From: Burkholderiales bacterium RIFOXYD12_FULL_59_19
Lineage (GTDB): Bacteria > Pseudomonadota > Gammaproteobacteria > Burkholderiales > Burkholderiaceae_C
DNA: 54,935 nucleotides
Direction of reading: 5' to 3'
Assembly (NCBI GenBank): GCA_001771065.1
Contig: MESQ01000019.1
Span: 1 to 54,935, forward strand
Positions 42,953 through 52,999 of the stretch are shown here, in pieces; positions within the stretch are counted from its first letter, which is position 1; each line of letters starts with the position of its first letter. The notes beneath the pieces are model-generated. The model did no database searches. It saw nothing but the letters and a program-made list of their open reading frames with translations, and was not told the origin of the DNA. Both the position numbers and the translations under genes were made by a program.

Positions 42953-44387
42953 CCTCGACTACCCCACTTTGGACGCCATGCGCCGCCAGCACCCGGCCTG
43001 GCGCTTGCTGGTGGCCGACCACGCGCCGCTGATTGCCAGTTTTTTGCAGCGCGTGTTTGTGGTTCCCAACGTGCGCGTCATGGCGCAGTCGACGCTGGTC
43101 GAGGCCCTTGAAGACAGCTTGTTCGGCCTGCGCCAGCAGTTGGGCGAACAGGCTTTCCCCAAAAGTGCCAGCGACTACCTGAACGACTGGGCCGCCCTGG
43201 AGCGCGGCTGGTTGCGCAAGTTTTATCCGCCTGGTAGTGACGAGGTTCACTTTGACCTGACGCCCGCCACCGAGCGCGCTTTGAGCTGGTTGGCCAGTCT
43301 GACCGACCGCGCGTTTGTAGGCACCGAGTCCCGCCTGCTGACGCTGTTTGACCTGCTGCAGCAAATGCGTCAGGGCAGCGAGACCGACCCACAGGCCCGT
43401 GTGCGTGAGCTGCACAAACGCCGCGATGCCATCGACGACGACATCGCCCGCGTGCTGGCGGGCAACATGCCGCTGCTGGACGACACCGCCCTGCGCGAGC
43501 GCTTCATGCACTTCACCGCGCTGGCACGTGAGCTGTTGACTGATTTTCGTGAGGTCGAACACAACTTTCGCACCCTCGACCGCAGCGTGCGCGAGCGCAT
43601 TGCGCTGTGGCAGGGCGCCAAGGGCGCCTTGCTGCAAGCTATTTTGGGTGAGCGCGATGCCATTGCCGAGTCGGATCAGGGCAAGAGTTTTCGCGCGTTC
43701 TGGGACTTTTTGATGTCGCAGTCGCGCCAAGAAGAGTTGACAAACCTGCTCGAAGACGTGATGGCGCTGCCCCCGGTGGCGGGCCTGCAGCCCGACCCGC
43801 GCCTGAAACGGGTGCACTACGACTGGCTTGACGCTGGTGAACACGCGCAGGCCACGGTGGCCTTGCTGTCGCAGCAGTTGCGCCGTTTCCTTGACGACCA
43901 GGCCTGGCTGGAGAATCGCCGCATCATGGACATTGTGCGCAGCATCGAGGCGCGTTCGCTGGCAGTGCGTGATGCCGTGCCAGTGGGTGATTTCATGGCC
44001 ATTGACGAGCAGAGCGCCAGCGTCACGCTGCCCATGGAGCGCCCGCTCTACACCCCGCCCGCCAAACTGGTGCTGGACAACCTGACGCTGTTGGCCGGCG
44101 AGGGCGACCTCGACACCACTGCGCTGTTTGACCAGGTCCGTATTGACAAGGCGCTGCTGGCCGGGCAGGTGCGCCAGATGCTGCAGCAGCGTGCGCAAGT
44201 CACATTAAGCGAGGTGCTGACCGTGCACCCGTTGCAACACGGCTTGGGCGAGCTGGTCGCTTATTTGCAACTGGCCAGCGAATCAGCGCAAGCCGTGGTG
44301 GATGAGTCGGTGCTGGAGTCGGTTCAGTGGTCGACTGAAACAGGCATGCGCCAGGCTCACTTGCCCAGAGTGATCTTTGTAAGGTGA
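42948..44387 (+). CDS. jetA: Wadjet JetA (DUF3375, kleisin-like subunit)
   Basis: About 479 aa. The DUF3375 start NLDYPTLDAMRRQHPAWRLL and PNVRVMAQSTLVEALED, plus the kleisin-type C-terminus VTLSEVLTVHPLQHGLGELVAYLQLA, match JetA/MksF. It bridges JetC and JetB in the SMC-like complex that detects small circular DNA. The conserved N-terminus begins at an ATT codon (42948) with CAGGAG six bases upstream. TTG 42927 and 42900 are in frame but lack a Shine-Dalgarno; ATG 42978 would remove conserved residues. Confidence 0.92.
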   Translation: MNLDYPTLDAMRRQHPAWRLLVADHAPLIASFLQRVFVVPNVRVMAQSTLVEALEDSLFGLRQQLGEQAFPKSASDYLNDWAALERGWLRKFYPPGSDEVHFDLTPATERALSWLASLTDRAFVGTESRLLTLFDLLQQMRQGSETDPQARVRELHKRRDAIDDDIARVLAGNMPLLDDTALRERFMHFTALARELLTDFREVEHNFRTLDRSVRERIALWQGAKGALLQAILGERDAIAESDQGKSFRAFWDFLMSQSRQEELTNLLEDVMALPPVAGLQPDPRLKRVHYDWLDAGEHAQATVALLSQQLRRFLDDQAWLENRRIMDIVRSIEARSLAVRDAVPVGDFMAIDEQSASVTLPMERPLYTPPAKLVLDNLTLLAGEGDLDTTALFDQVRIDKALLAGQVRQMLQQRAQVTLSEVLTVHPLQHGLGELVAYLQLASESAQAVVDESVLESVQWSTETGMRQAHLPRVIFVR

Positions 44388-45175
44388 TGATGCAAACCAC
44401 AAACCCAACGACAGACCTGATCACAGGTCCGGCCGCAAGCCCGACCCAGAGCAATGACTTGTTTGGTGTGCCAGTGATGGCGTCGCCGCCGAAGCCAAAA
44501 CCGCCTAAGCCGGTGCCCGAGGCGGTGCCTAAAAATGTCCCAGAAGCAGTCAGCCCCGATGCTCCCAAGCCTGGCTACGACCTCACCAGCCTGGTGGTCC
44601 CGCTGCTCAAAAGTGTGCTTTACCGCGACGACGACCCGGCGCTGTGGGCAGCCTTGCTGGCGCTGCAAGCCCGTGTGCGCGACCATGTGGCCGTGCTGGC
44701 GCTCGACCTGGTGCTGGACGAATCCGAGGGCTATGCCTTTCTGAAAGCCCGCCCCGACCCCGAGGATGAGGCCGCACCCAGGCCACCGCGGCTGGTGGCG
44801 CGCCGCCCCTTGAGCTTTCAGCTGAGCCTGTTGCTGGCCTTGTTGCGCAAGAAACTGGTCGAGTTCGATGCCAGCGGCGGTGACACGAGGCTGGTGTTGT
44901 CCCTGGAGGCCGTGGTTGAGCTGGTGCGGGTGTTCTCGCCGGTCAGCAGCAACGAAGCGCGCCTGATGGACCAGGTGCAAACTCAGCTCAACAAACTCAT
45001 CGAGCTGGGTTTTGTGCGCAAGCTCAAAGCCGTCAGTACCCGCGCGGCCAGCCCCGACTATGAGGTGCAACGTATTTTGAAAGCCTTTGTCGATGCCCAA
45101 TGGCTGTCCGATTTTGACGCCCGGCTGGCCACCTACCAGGCGCATTTGGCGCAAGACGGAGGCCGGGATGACTGA
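44387..45175 (+). CDS. jetB: Wadjet JetB (DUF4194, KITE-like subunit)
   Basis: 262 aa. An N-terminal disordered lead is rich in Pro and Lys ([18 protein letters not shown]), followed by the DUF4194 winged-helix region (about 65-255): [48 protein letters not shown] and [23 protein letters not shown]. JetB/MksE dimers bind the kleisin JetA. The ATG overlaps the jetA stop (TGATG); ATG 44390 is the alternative. The stop overlaps jetC by 8 bases. Confidence 0.92.
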   Translation: MMQTTNPTTDLITGPAASPTQSNDLFGVPVMASPPKPKPPKPVPEAVPKNVPEAVSPDAPKPGYDLTSLVVPLLKSVLYRDDDPALWAALLALQARVRDHVAVLALDLVLDESEGYAFLKARPDPEDEAAPRPPRLVARRPLSFQLSLLLALLRKKLVEFDASGGDTRLVLSLEAVVELVRVFSPVSSNEARLMDQVQTQLNKLIELGFVRKLKAVSTRAASPDYEVQRILKAFVDAQWLSDFDARLATYQAHLAQDGGRDD

Positions 45176-48100
45176 TGCACTGATGCCCGGCGAACTCGAC
45201 TTTGCCAGCCCTGACACCCTGGCCGGCTTTCGGCTGATGCGCCTGGAGGTGTTCAACTGGGGCACCTTTGACAAACGCGTTTGGGTGTTTCGCCCGGACG
45301 GCAAAAACGCCTTGCTGACTGGCGATATTGGTTCGGGCAAGTCCACGCTGGTCGACGCCGTGACCACGCTGCTGGTGCCCGCGCAACGCATTGCCTACAA
45401 CAAGGCGGCCGGCGCCGACGCCAAGGAGCGCACGCTGCGCTCCTATGTGCTGGGCTATTACAAGTCGGAGCGCAACGAGGCCAGTGGCAGCGCCAAGCCG
45501 GTGGCGCTGCGCGACACGCGCAGTTATTCGGTCATTCTGGGTGTTTTCCATAACGCGGGCTTTGACAAAACCGTCACGCTGGCGCAGGTGTTCTGGTGCC
45601 GCGAGGCCACCGGGCAACCTGAGCGTTTTTATACCGTGGCCGAGTCCGCCCTGAGCATTGCCGACGACTTTGGCCACTTTGGCAGCAGCATTGAACCGTT
45701 AAAGAAGCGCTTGCGCAAAACGGGCGTGGCGCTGTTTGACAGCTTTCCACCCTACAGCGCGCAATCACGGCGCCTGCTGGGTGGTTTGAGTGAGCAGGCG
45801 CTGGAGTTGTTTTTGCAGACCGTGTCGATGAAGTCGGTGGGCAACCTGACCGACTTTGTGCGCCAGCACATGCTGGAGCCCTTTGACGTGGCACCCCGGG
45901 TGGCTGCGCTGATTGCGCACTTTGACGACCTGAATCGCGCCCATGCCGCCGTGCTCAAGGCCAAGCAGCAACTGGATTTGCTTAATCCGCTGGTGGCCGA
46001 CTGCGACCGCCATGCCGCCGTGCTGGCCGCCGCCGACGAACTGCGCGCCTGCCGCGACGGGCTGCGCGACTACTTCAGCCGCCTGAAACTGGGGCTGATT
46101 GACCTGCGCCTGAATCATTTGAATGACGAGCTGCGCCGCGACAGCGCCAAAGTGAACCAGCTTGAGGAGCAACACGAACAGCAGCGTCTGCAAGAGCGTG
46201 AACTGCGCCAGGCTCTGGCCACCAGCGGTGGCGACCGGCTGGCCGCATTGGGGCGCGACATTGCCCAGCGCCAGCAAGAGGTGACGCGCCGCCGCAGCAC
46301 CGCCGCCCGTTATGACGAACTGCGCCTGGTGCTGGACTTGCTGCCCGTGGCCAGCACGGACGACCTGCTGGCGCGCCTGCAGACCTGTGCCGAGCGCACG
46401 GCCACTGAGACCGCACTGGCCGACGCAGCGCAAAACCAGGTGACTGAGCGCAGTGTGGCGCTGACCCAGGGCCGCCAGGCGCATGGCCTGCTGGTGGACG
46501 AAATCACCAGCTTGCGGGCGCGCCGCAGCAACATCGATGCCCACTCCATTCGCATGCGCGCCGAGCTGTGCACCGCCCTGGGGCTGGAGGTGGACAGCAT
46601 GCCGTTTGCCGGTGAGCTGATCGAAGTGCGCGAGGACCAGCGCGACTGGGAAGGTGCGGCAGAGCGCCTGCTGCACAACTTTGGCTTGTCGCTGCTGGTG
46701 CCCGACGCCGTGTATGCGCAGGTGGCGCAGTGGGTGGACCAGACCCACCTGAAAGGCCGGCTGGTGTATTTCAGGGTGCGCGCCGAGGTGCGGGCGCAGG
46801 CGGTGAGTCTGCACCCGGATTCACTGGTGCGTAAACTGGTGGTTAAACCCGACTCGGTCTTTTACGCCTGGCTGGACCGCGAGTTATGCCAGCGTTTTGA
46901 TGTGGCCTGCTGCGCCAACCAGGAGCAGTTTCGCCGCGAAGTGCGCGCCATCACCCGTGCCGGGCAGATCAAGTCGGGCGGTGAACGCCACGAAAAGGAC
47001 GACCGGCATCGCCTGGACGACCGCAGCCGCTACGTGCTGGGCTGGAGCAATGCCGCCAAGCTGGCCGCACTGGATGCCAAACGCCGGGTGCTCGAAGCCG
47101 AGTTGGCGCAGTTGGGCAGCCAGATTGCGCAGGCACAGCAGCAATTGGCACAGTGCCAAAACCGGCTGGCGACGCTGGCCAAATTGGTGGAATACCGCGA
47201 TTACAGCGCGCTTGACTGGACCACGCCGGCCGCCCAAGCCGCCGTGCTCGAAGCAGAACGCCGCCAATTGGAGTCGGCCTCGGACGTGCTGCAGACCCTG
47301 ACCATACAGCTCAAGGCACTCGAAGGCGCACAACTGCAAACCGAGCGGTCAAGCCGTGAGCTGCGGGAAAAGCGCGCCAAAACCGAGCAAAAAATCACCG
47401 ACATCACCCAGTTGCAAGCAGACACCCAGGCGCTGCTGACGGCCACTGTGCCGCCAGAGGCAGGGCAGGGTGCAGCGCCGGTGGCGGGCAGCCAACGCCT
47501 TGACCAGTTGCGCAACCAGATTTTGGGTGTCCATGTGCTCACGCTGGAATCTTGCGACAACCGGCAGCACGAGATGCGCGTTGCACTGCAAGCCATGATC
47601 GAAGCGCAAGACGGTAAAGCACGCGATCTGGTCGAAAAAATCGTGGGTGCCATGCGCAATTTCCGGCATCGTTTCCCGCTCGCCACGCAAGACACCGACG
47701 CCTCGGTGGCCGCAGCGGGTGAGTTTCGCGCCCTGCTCAAGCAGCTCGCGGTGGACGACCTGCCGCGCTTCGAGGCCAAGTTCAAAGACTTGCTAAACCA
47801 GAACACCATCAACCAGGTGGCGCAGTTCAGTGCGCAATTGAACAAGGAGCGCGAAACCATCAAGGAGCGCCTGGCGTTGATCAACCAGTCGCTGACGCAA
47901 ATTGACTACAACCTGGGGCGCTTCATCGAGTTGCAAGCCCAGGTGACACCTGACCCGGAAGCGCGTGACTTTCAGACCGACCTGCGGCATTGCCTGGACG
48001 GCGCCATTTCGGGCAGCGCCGCCAGCGACGACGGCCAGTACTCCGAGGCCAAGTTTTTGCAGGTCAAGGCCATCATCGAGCGCCTGCGTGGCCGCGAAGG

Positions 48101-48608
48101 CCAGTCCGAGCTAGACCGCCGCTGGAGCGCCAAGGTGACCGACGTGCGCAACTGGTTTGTTTTTGCCGCCAGCGAGCGCTGGCGCGAAGGTGGTCTGGAA
48201 CACGAGCATTACTCCGACTCGGGCGGCAAATCCGGTGGTCAAAAGGAAAAACTGGCCTACACCATTCTGGCCGCCAGCCTGGCCTACCAATTTGGCTTGG
48301 TGCGCGGCGAGGTGCGCTCGCGGGCGTTCAGGTTTGTGGTGATTGACGAGGCCTTTGGGCGCGGCTCGGACGAGTCAGCGCAGTTTGGTCTCAAGCTGTT
48401 TGCCGAGCTCAATTTGCAATTGTTGATCGTTACGCCGCTGCAAAAAATTCACATCATCGAACCCTTTGTGGCCAGCGTTGGTTTTGTCCACAACGACGAG
48501 GGGCGCGACTCCAAGTTGCGTAACCTGAGCATTGAGGAATACCGGACGCAAAAAAATGCCTTGCAGTCGGCGGCTACGGCGGCCGCGTTGGAAGAACCCG
48601 CTGCATGA
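45168..48608 (+). CDS. jetC: Wadjet JetC (SMC-like ATPase)
   Basis: 1146-aa SMC/Rad50-like motor: Walker [17 protein letters not shown] (residues about 52-60), long coiled-coil arms rich in Gln/Ala/Glu/Arg (roughly 260-430 and 640-860) around a hinge-like domain, ABC signature [14 protein letters not shown] (about 1018) and Walker [16 protein letters not shown] (about 1056). JetC/MksB extrudes DNA loops to sense plasmid topology. No Cys zinc hook is seen. The ATG overlaps the jetB end; the stop overlaps jetD (ATGA). Confidence 0.94.
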   Translation: MTDALMPGELDFASPDTLAGFRLMRLEVFNWGTFDKRVWVFRPDGKNALLTGDIGSGKSTLVDAVTTLLVPAQRIAYNKAAGADAKERTLRSYVLGYYKSERNEASGSAKPVALRDTRSYSVILGVFHNAGFDKTVTLAQVFWCREATGQPERFYTVAESALSIADDFGHFGSSIEPLKKRLRKTGVALFDSFPPYSAQSRRLLGGLSEQALELFLQTVSMKSVGNLTDFVRQHMLEPFDVAPRVAALIAHFDDLNRAHAAVLKAKQQLDLLNPLVADCDRHAAVLAAADELRACRDGLRDYFSRLKLGLIDLRLNHLNDELRRDSAKVNQLEEQHEQQRLQERELRQALATSGGDRLAALGRDIAQRQQEVTRRRSTAARYDELRLVLDLLPVASTDDLLARLQTCAERTATETALADAAQNQVTERSVALTQGRQAHGLLVDEITSLRARRSNIDAHSIRMRAELCTALGLEVDSMPFAGELIEVREDQRDWEGAAERLLHNFGLSLLVPDAVYAQVAQWVDQTHLKGRLVYFRVRAEVRAQAVSLHPDSLVRKLVVKPDSVFYAWLDRELCQRFDVACCANQEQFRREVRAITRAGQIKSGGERHEKDDRHRLDDRSRYVLGWSNAAKLAALDAKRRVLEAELAQLGSQIAQAQQQLAQCQNRLATLAKLVEYRDYSALDWTTPAAQAAVLEAERRQLESASDVLQTLTIQLKALEGAQLQTERSSRELREKRAKTEQKITDITQLQADTQALLTATVPPEAGQGAAPVAGSQRLDQLRNQILGVHVLTLESCDNRQHEMRVALQAMIEAQDGKARDLVEKIVGAMRNFRHRFPLATQDTDASVAAAGEFRALLKQLAVDDLPRFEAKFKDLLNQNTINQVAQFSAQLNKERETIKERLALINQSLTQIDYNLGRFIELQAQVTPDPEARDFQTDLRHCLDGAISGSAASDDGQYSEAKFLQVKAIIERLRGREGQSELDRRWSAKVTDVRNWFVFAASERWREGGLEHEHYSDSGGKSGGQKEKLAYTILAASLAYQFGLVRGEVRSRAFRFVVIDEAFGRGSDESAQFGLKLFAELNLQLLIVTPLQKIHIIEPFVASVGFVHNDEGRDSKLRNLSIEEYRTQKNALQSAATAAALEEPAA

Positions 48609-49873
48609 ACTGGACCCGCCCCGCCGACCTGCGCGCACAGACGCTCAAGCTGTGGGACAAGGGAGAGTTGCTGCGCGCCCTGATCGACCCCACAAGCTGG
48701 CAACCCAGGCGGCTGCGGCTGGTGGTGCCCGGGTCCAACGAGCTTGGCGACCAGCTTGACGCCGTGCGCGCCTGGCTGCCTGAACTGCAGGGTGTTCCGC
48801 AAGTGCACCTGGTCTGGCGCGAGTTCACGCACCGGCTGCTGGGCGTCAGCAGCCTGCCTGCCGAGTGCTGGCTTGACAGCTTGCCCGATGCCCTCGCCCT
48901 GATTGGCAAGACCCGGGAGGCGCGCCGGTTTGAGGTGTTGTTGCAGGCCACCCGCGCCCATGACGCGACCCTGTTCGATTGCTTGCTGCCCTGGTTGCAA
49001 AAGCGCCCGCTCATCGCCCTGGCTTTGGCTGACGACTGGCCGCGCTTGTTGTCGGTGCTGCGCTGGATACAAACCCACCCGCGCCCGGGCATTTACCTGC
49101 GCCAGGTGGATTTGCCCGGTGTCGACAGTAAATTCATCGAGTCGCAACGCGGCGTCTTGACCGAACTGCTGGACCTGTGCTTGCCGCCACACACCATAGA
49201 TGCCAGCGCCACCGGCGCAACGCAGTTCTGCCGCCGCTATGGCTTCAAGGACAAGCCGCTGCGTATCCGCCTGCGTGTGTTGGATGCGGCGCTGGCGTTG
49301 CCGGAACTCGGGCCGGACCAGGACATCACACTCACCCAGACCGACTTTGCCCAGCTGGTGCTGCCCGTGCAACGTGTCTTCATCACCGAAAACGAGGTCA
49401 ACTTTTTGGCGTTTCCCCCGGTGGCGGGCAGCGTGGTGATTTTTGGTGCTGGTTACGGCTTTGAAGTGCTGTCGGGCGCCGCGTGGCTACAGCACTGCAG
49501 CGTGTTTTACTGGGGTGATCTGGACAGCCACGGCTTTGCCATTCTGGACCAATTGCGCGCGCACCTGCCCCATGCAAAGGCGCTGCTGATGGATGAGGCC
49601 ACGTTGCAGGCCCACAGCGCCCAATGGGTGCAGGAGCCGGTGCCCGCGCTGCGCCAACTGAACCGGCTGACTGCGCCCGAGACCGCGCTTTGCCAGTCGC
49701 TCATCACCGGTGACGTGGCTGCGTCTGTCGCCCTGTCGCAGACACACTGGCCGCTGGGGCAGGCGATCCGGCTGGAGCAGGAACGTCTGGCATTTGGCTG
49801 GGTGCAGCAGGCGCTTCGCTGCTTGGTGGAGCCCAATGCTGACGTGCTGGGCCAAGCCTGCGGGTCTGGGTGA
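48605..49873 (+). CDS. jetD: Wadjet JetD (DUF3322/DUF2220, TOPRIM nuclease)
   Basis: 422 aa. The N-terminal DUF3322-type arm runs to about residue 190 ([24 protein letters not shown]). The C-terminal DUF2220 TOPRIM-like fold has [14 protein letters not shown] (Glu near 262), [11 protein letters not shown] (Asp pair near 305-307) and a late acidic LEQERL. JetD/MksG cleaves circular DNA caught by JetABC. Coupled to jetC by ATGA. With this gene all four Wadjet components are present and uninterrupted, in the order jetABCD. Confidence 0.93.
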   Translation: MNWTRPADLRAQTLKLWDKGELLRALIDPTSWQPRRLRLVVPGSNELGDQLDAVRAWLPELQGVPQVHLVWREFTHRLLGVSSLPAECWLDSLPDALALIGKTREARRFEVLLQATRAHDATLFDCLLPWLQKRPLIALALADDWPRLLSVLRWIQTHPRPGIYLRQVDLPGVDSKFIESQRGVLTELLDLCLPPHTIDASATGATQFCRRYGFKDKPLRIRLRVLDAALALPELGPDQDITLTQTDFAQLVLPVQRVFITENEVNFLAFPPVAGSVVIFGAGYGFEVLSGAAWLQHCSVFYWGDLDSHGFAILDQLRAHLPHAKALLMDEATLQAHSAQWVQEPVPALRQLNRLTAPETALCQSLITGDVAASVALSQTHWPLGQAIRLEQERLAFGWVQQALRCLVEPNADVLGQACGSG

Positions 49874-50008
49874 ATCTGCATGAAAATGGGGATGCCATTT
49901 ATTTATATCCGCTATCGAAATTGACGCGGGTAACGTAATCTCAACGGTTTACATCAGCTGTTTTTTTGTTGTTATCCTGATCAGAGTCTTTCCTTTGGAG
50001 CTTCATTG
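49874..50008. promoter_or_regulatory. Spacer with possible promoter before the AAA-TOPRIM gene
   Basis: 135 AT-richer bases between jetD and the next gene, the only real gap downstream of jetA in the island. TTTACA (49948-49953) and TTATCC (49972-49977) at 18-base spacing, with a run of seven T between, could be a promoter. GGAG sits eight bases before the next ATG. The gene beyond may be transcribed on its own. Confidence 0.35.
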
Positions 50009-51817
50009 ATGCGCCTGCTTCACTACCTTGAAATTGAAAACTTCAAACGCTTTGGTCACAAACAGCGTATTGAGCTTGATCACCCGGCTGTGCTGATTGG
50101 CCCCAATAATTGCGGTAAAACCAGCGCCATTCAGGCCTTGGCGCTGTGGTCGCAGGCGCTGCAAACCTGGTACGACATGCGCAAAGACTCCGCTGCCAAA
50201 GAGCGCACTGCAGCCCCCCTGAACCGACTGAGCATTGTGGCTGTGCCGGTGCAGCGTATTCGTTTTTTTTGGCACAACACGGTGGTCCGGGCTGACCGGG
50301 AAGACATCACGTTAACGCTCACCGTCGGTGTTGAGTTCAATGGGAAAGTGCACAGTGTGCCAATGCGCTTTCGCAACCGGGGTGATGAGGTGGTGTATTG
50401 CACGCCGGGTGAGTCGGTCTTGGGCAATTCGGAACTGCTGGCTCACGCTGCCAGCATTCGGGTTGAGTTGCTGTACCCCATGTCGGGTCTGGAGACAGAA
50501 GAGGCAATTTTGCAGCCGGGGCGAATTGACGTGTTGCTTGGTCAGGGGCAGACTGCGCAGGTATTGCGCAACTTGTGCCTGATGGTGGCCAAGAACACAC
50601 CAAACGACTGGCGCCGTGTTGTTGCATTGATGCAGCGGCTGTTTAACGTGAGCTTGGACACACCCCAAGAGACCACGCGGGGTGCCATCGAGATGCGTTA
50701 CACGCAGCCGGGCGTGCGCGAGGCGCTTGACCTGTCTTCCAGCGGCCGTGGTTTCCAGCAAATGCTGTTGATTTTTGCTTATCTGTACGCGCACAAGCGT
50801 AGCGTGTTGCTGATTGATGAACCTGACGCACACCTTGAAATCTTGCGGCAAAAGCAGGTGTATGTATTGCTTCGGGACATTGCAGCAGAAAACCATTCCC
50901 AGGTGGTGATGGTGACCCATTCGGAGGTGATTCTGGATGAGGCACTGGACAACAATTTGACGCTGTTGATCAACGGCAAAGCAGACGATTTGGCGCGCAA
51001 AACCGAAATACGCAACAGCCTGAAACACTTTGGTGCCGACCATTACATCAAGGCGCGTGAACGGGGGTACGTGTTGTATGTGGAGGGGGGCACTGATGTG
51101 GACATGCTGCGCGCACTGGCTGAGCGGCTTGAACACCCGGTTGCCAAGGTTTGGGATGAGCGCATCAACTCGTTTTATGTACAAAACAATTACCCCGACA
51201 AGTCGCTGGAGAGCGAGTTGGAACGGGTAGAAGGTGGCTTTGGCATCACCCCGCGCGACCATTTCAACGGTCTATGCAAATTGTTGCCCCACCTCAAAGG
51301 CCTGGCCATTCTGGATAACGACGGGCGTGATCGGACGGGCGGTGTGGAAGGTGCCCTGCGTTTGTCTTATTGGCGACGTTACGAGGCGGAGAATTATTTT
51401 GTGACACCCGAAGTGCTGCGGCGTTATGCAGTTGAACAATTCATGGATCTGGAGTTGTTTGGTGGGTTTTCTGTGGAAATTGACGAGGTGCTTGATGCCC
51501 TGGTCTTGGAGCAGGTTTTCGACGCACTTGATGCGGATTTTCAAGCCTGGAAACAAGCTCCCGCAGAGGCCGCGCGCATTGTCTGGGAAGCCAAGACCCA
51601 GCGGCTCAAGCTCAGCACCTTTGCCGAAGAATTTTTTAGGCAATTGGCGGGTCGGGTGATGGGCGGAATGTTGCTCAAGAAAGGTGAACTGCACCGTTTG
51701 GTCGCCATGGTGGATCCCAAAATGATTGCCGTTGAGGTCGTGGAAAAGCTTGACTTGCTCAACGCGCTCTTTGAATCAGCAAACCGGCATTTGCCAGGCG
51801 ATACCGTGAGCAATTGA
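50009..51817 (+). CDS. AAA ATPase with TOPRIM/DUF4435-like C-terminal half (OLD-like)
   Basis: 602 aa. N-terminal ABC-type ATPase: LEIENFKRFGHKQRIEL, Walker A IGPNNCGKTSAI (residues 31-39), signature-like LSSSGRGFQQM, Walker B VLLIDEPDAHLE (near 270) and VTHSEV. The C-terminal half has YVLYVEGGTDVDML (Glu near 359), AILDNDGRDR (Asp pair near 436) and a YEAENYFVTPEVL motif, which recalls TOPRIM domains of OLD nucleases and the DUF4435 domain of PARIS AriB. Single-protein architecture, no partner gene seen. Likely a defence or surveillance effector; exact family unsettled. Start ATG 50009, not TTG 50006. Confidence 0.8.
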   Translation: MRLLHYLEIENFKRFGHKQRIELDHPAVLIGPNNCGKTSAIQALALWSQALQTWYDMRKDSAAKERTAAPLNRLSIVAVPVQRIRFFWHNTVVRADREDITLTLTVGVEFNGKVHSVPMRFRNRGDEVVYCTPGESVLGNSELLAHAASIRVELLYPMSGLETEEAILQPGRIDVLLGQGQTAQVLRNLCLMVAKNTPNDWRRVVALMQRLFNVSLDTPQETTRGAIEMRYTQPGVREALDLSSSGRGFQQMLLIFAYLYAHKRSVLLIDEPDAHLEILRQKQVYVLLRDIAAENHSQVVMVTHSEVILDEALDNNLTLLINGKADDLARKTEIRNSLKHFGADHYIKARERGYVLYVEGGTDVDMLRALAERLEHPVAKVWDERINSFYVQNNYPDKSLESELERVEGGFGITPRDHFNGLCKLLPHLKGLAILDNDGRDRTGGVEGALRLSYWRRYEAENYFVTPEVLRRYAVEQFMDLELFGGFSVEIDEVLDALVLEQVFDALDADFQAWKQAPAEAARIVWEAKTQRLKLSTFAEEFFRQLAGRVMGGMLLKKGELHRLVAMVDPKMIAVEVVEKLDLLNALFESANRHLPGDTVSN

Positions 51818-51870
51818 CCATCCTCCCTCAATCTGCCTTGCCGACTTGATTTTTAACCGAGAAAAGAATA

Positions 51871-52959
51871 ATGACTTTTGCACTTCCCACCCTTGACGAT
51901 ATTCGCTCGATAGCCCTGACCCAGGTGCTGCAGCACAAAATCGACCATAAAACCAAGCCACGCGGCTCACTGGGCCGGCTTGAAGCGCTGGCGCTGCAAT
52001 TGGGCGAAATTTTGGGCACCGACAGCCCCGTGCTCACAGACCCGCAATTGGTGGTGTTTGCCGGCGACCACGGGCTGGTGCGCCGCGGTGTCTCGGCTTT
52101 TCCTAGCGACGTGAGCTGGCAGATGGTGGAAAACTTTCTGGCCGGCGGCGCGGCCGTGAGTGTGTTTTCACGCGCCAACCAGATCGCGCTCACAGTGGTG
52201 GATTGCGGTGTCAAGCATGATTTTCTGGCGGGTCTACCCGCTGGTACCGGGCGCCCGGGGCTGCGGGTGTGCAAGGTGCCCGGGGCCGAGCAGGGCACGG
52301 CCGACTCCAGCGAACAACCGGCCATGACCCTGCAGCAATGCCAGCAAGCCCTGCAACACGGCCTCAACCTGGTCAAAATCCTGCCGGGCAATGCCCTGTT
52401 GCTCGGTGAAATGGGTATTGGCAACACCTCGGCGGCATCGCTGCTGCTGGCACGCTTGGCCAGTCTTGACATTGAACTGTGCACCGGTGCCGGTACTGGC
52501 CTGGACTTTGAAGCCGTGCAGCGCAAGACCACCATCCTGCGCGAGGTGTTGGCGCGCCACCCCGATGCCCAGGCGCCGCTGGACGCCCTGGCCGCGTTCG
52601 GTGGTTTCGAGATCGCCACCATGGTCGGTGCCGTGCTCCAGGCAGCGCATGAGCGCCGCGTGATTGTGGTGGACGGTTTTATTGCCAGCAGCGCGGTGTT
52701 GGTGGCACACGCGTTGCAGCCGCTGGTGCTGCAACGCTGTGTGTTTGCTCACCGCTCGGGTGAGCGTGGCCATGAGTTCATGCTGCAATATTTAGGCGTG
52801 CAGGCGCTGCTGGACCTGGGATTGCGTTTGGGCGAAGGCTCGGGTGCGGCACTGGCCTGGCCACTGTTGCAGGCGGCCTGCGCCATGCTGCGCGAGATGG
52901 CCAGTTTCGAGTCAGCCGGGGTGTCGGAAAAGACCACGGAAACAGCCCTGGCAGGGTAA
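51871..52959 (+). CDS. cobT: Nicotinate-nucleotide-DMB phosphoribosyltransferase
   Basis: Makes alpha-ribazole phosphate from dimethylbenzimidazole and NaMN for the lower ligand of cobalamin. 362 aa: KTKPRGSLGRLEALALQLGEI, VVFAGDHGLVRRGVSAFPS, MGIGNTSAASLLLARL, CTGAGTGLDFE and the catalytic Glu region LGLRLGEGSGAALAWPLLQAA. It lies 53 bases after the AAA-TOPRIM gene with GAGAAAAG before its ATG, and restarts the cobalamin genes interrupted by the island. Confidence 0.96.
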   Translation: MTFALPTLDDIRSIALTQVLQHKIDHKTKPRGSLGRLEALALQLGEILGTDSPVLTDPQLVVFAGDHGLVRRGVSAFPSDVSWQMVENFLAGGAAVSVFSRANQIALTVVDCGVKHDFLAGLPAGTGRPGLRVCKVPGAEQGTADSSEQPAMTLQQCQQALQHGLNLVKILPGNALLLGEMGIGNTSAASLLLARLASLDIELCTGAGTGLDFEAVQRKTTILREVLARHPDAQAPLDALAAFGGFEIATMVGAVLQAAHERRVIVVDGFIASSAVLVAHALQPLVLQRCVFAHRSGERGHEFMLQYLGVQALLDLGLRLGEGSGAALAWPLLQAACAMLREMASFESAGVSEKTTETALAG

Positions 52960-52999
52960 TGTCCAGCGCGCACGTCATCGTATCCACCCCGACTGACCC

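Noticed and set aside
42921..44198. 425-codon reverse open frame opposite jetA
   Set aside because: Shadow of a GC-rich gene; the forward frame carries DUF3375 motifs and couples to both neighbours.
45765..46814. 349-codon reverse open frame opposite jetC
   Set aside because: Lies in the coiled-coil part of jetC, whose Gln/Ala/Arg codons produce long antisense frames; no protein features.
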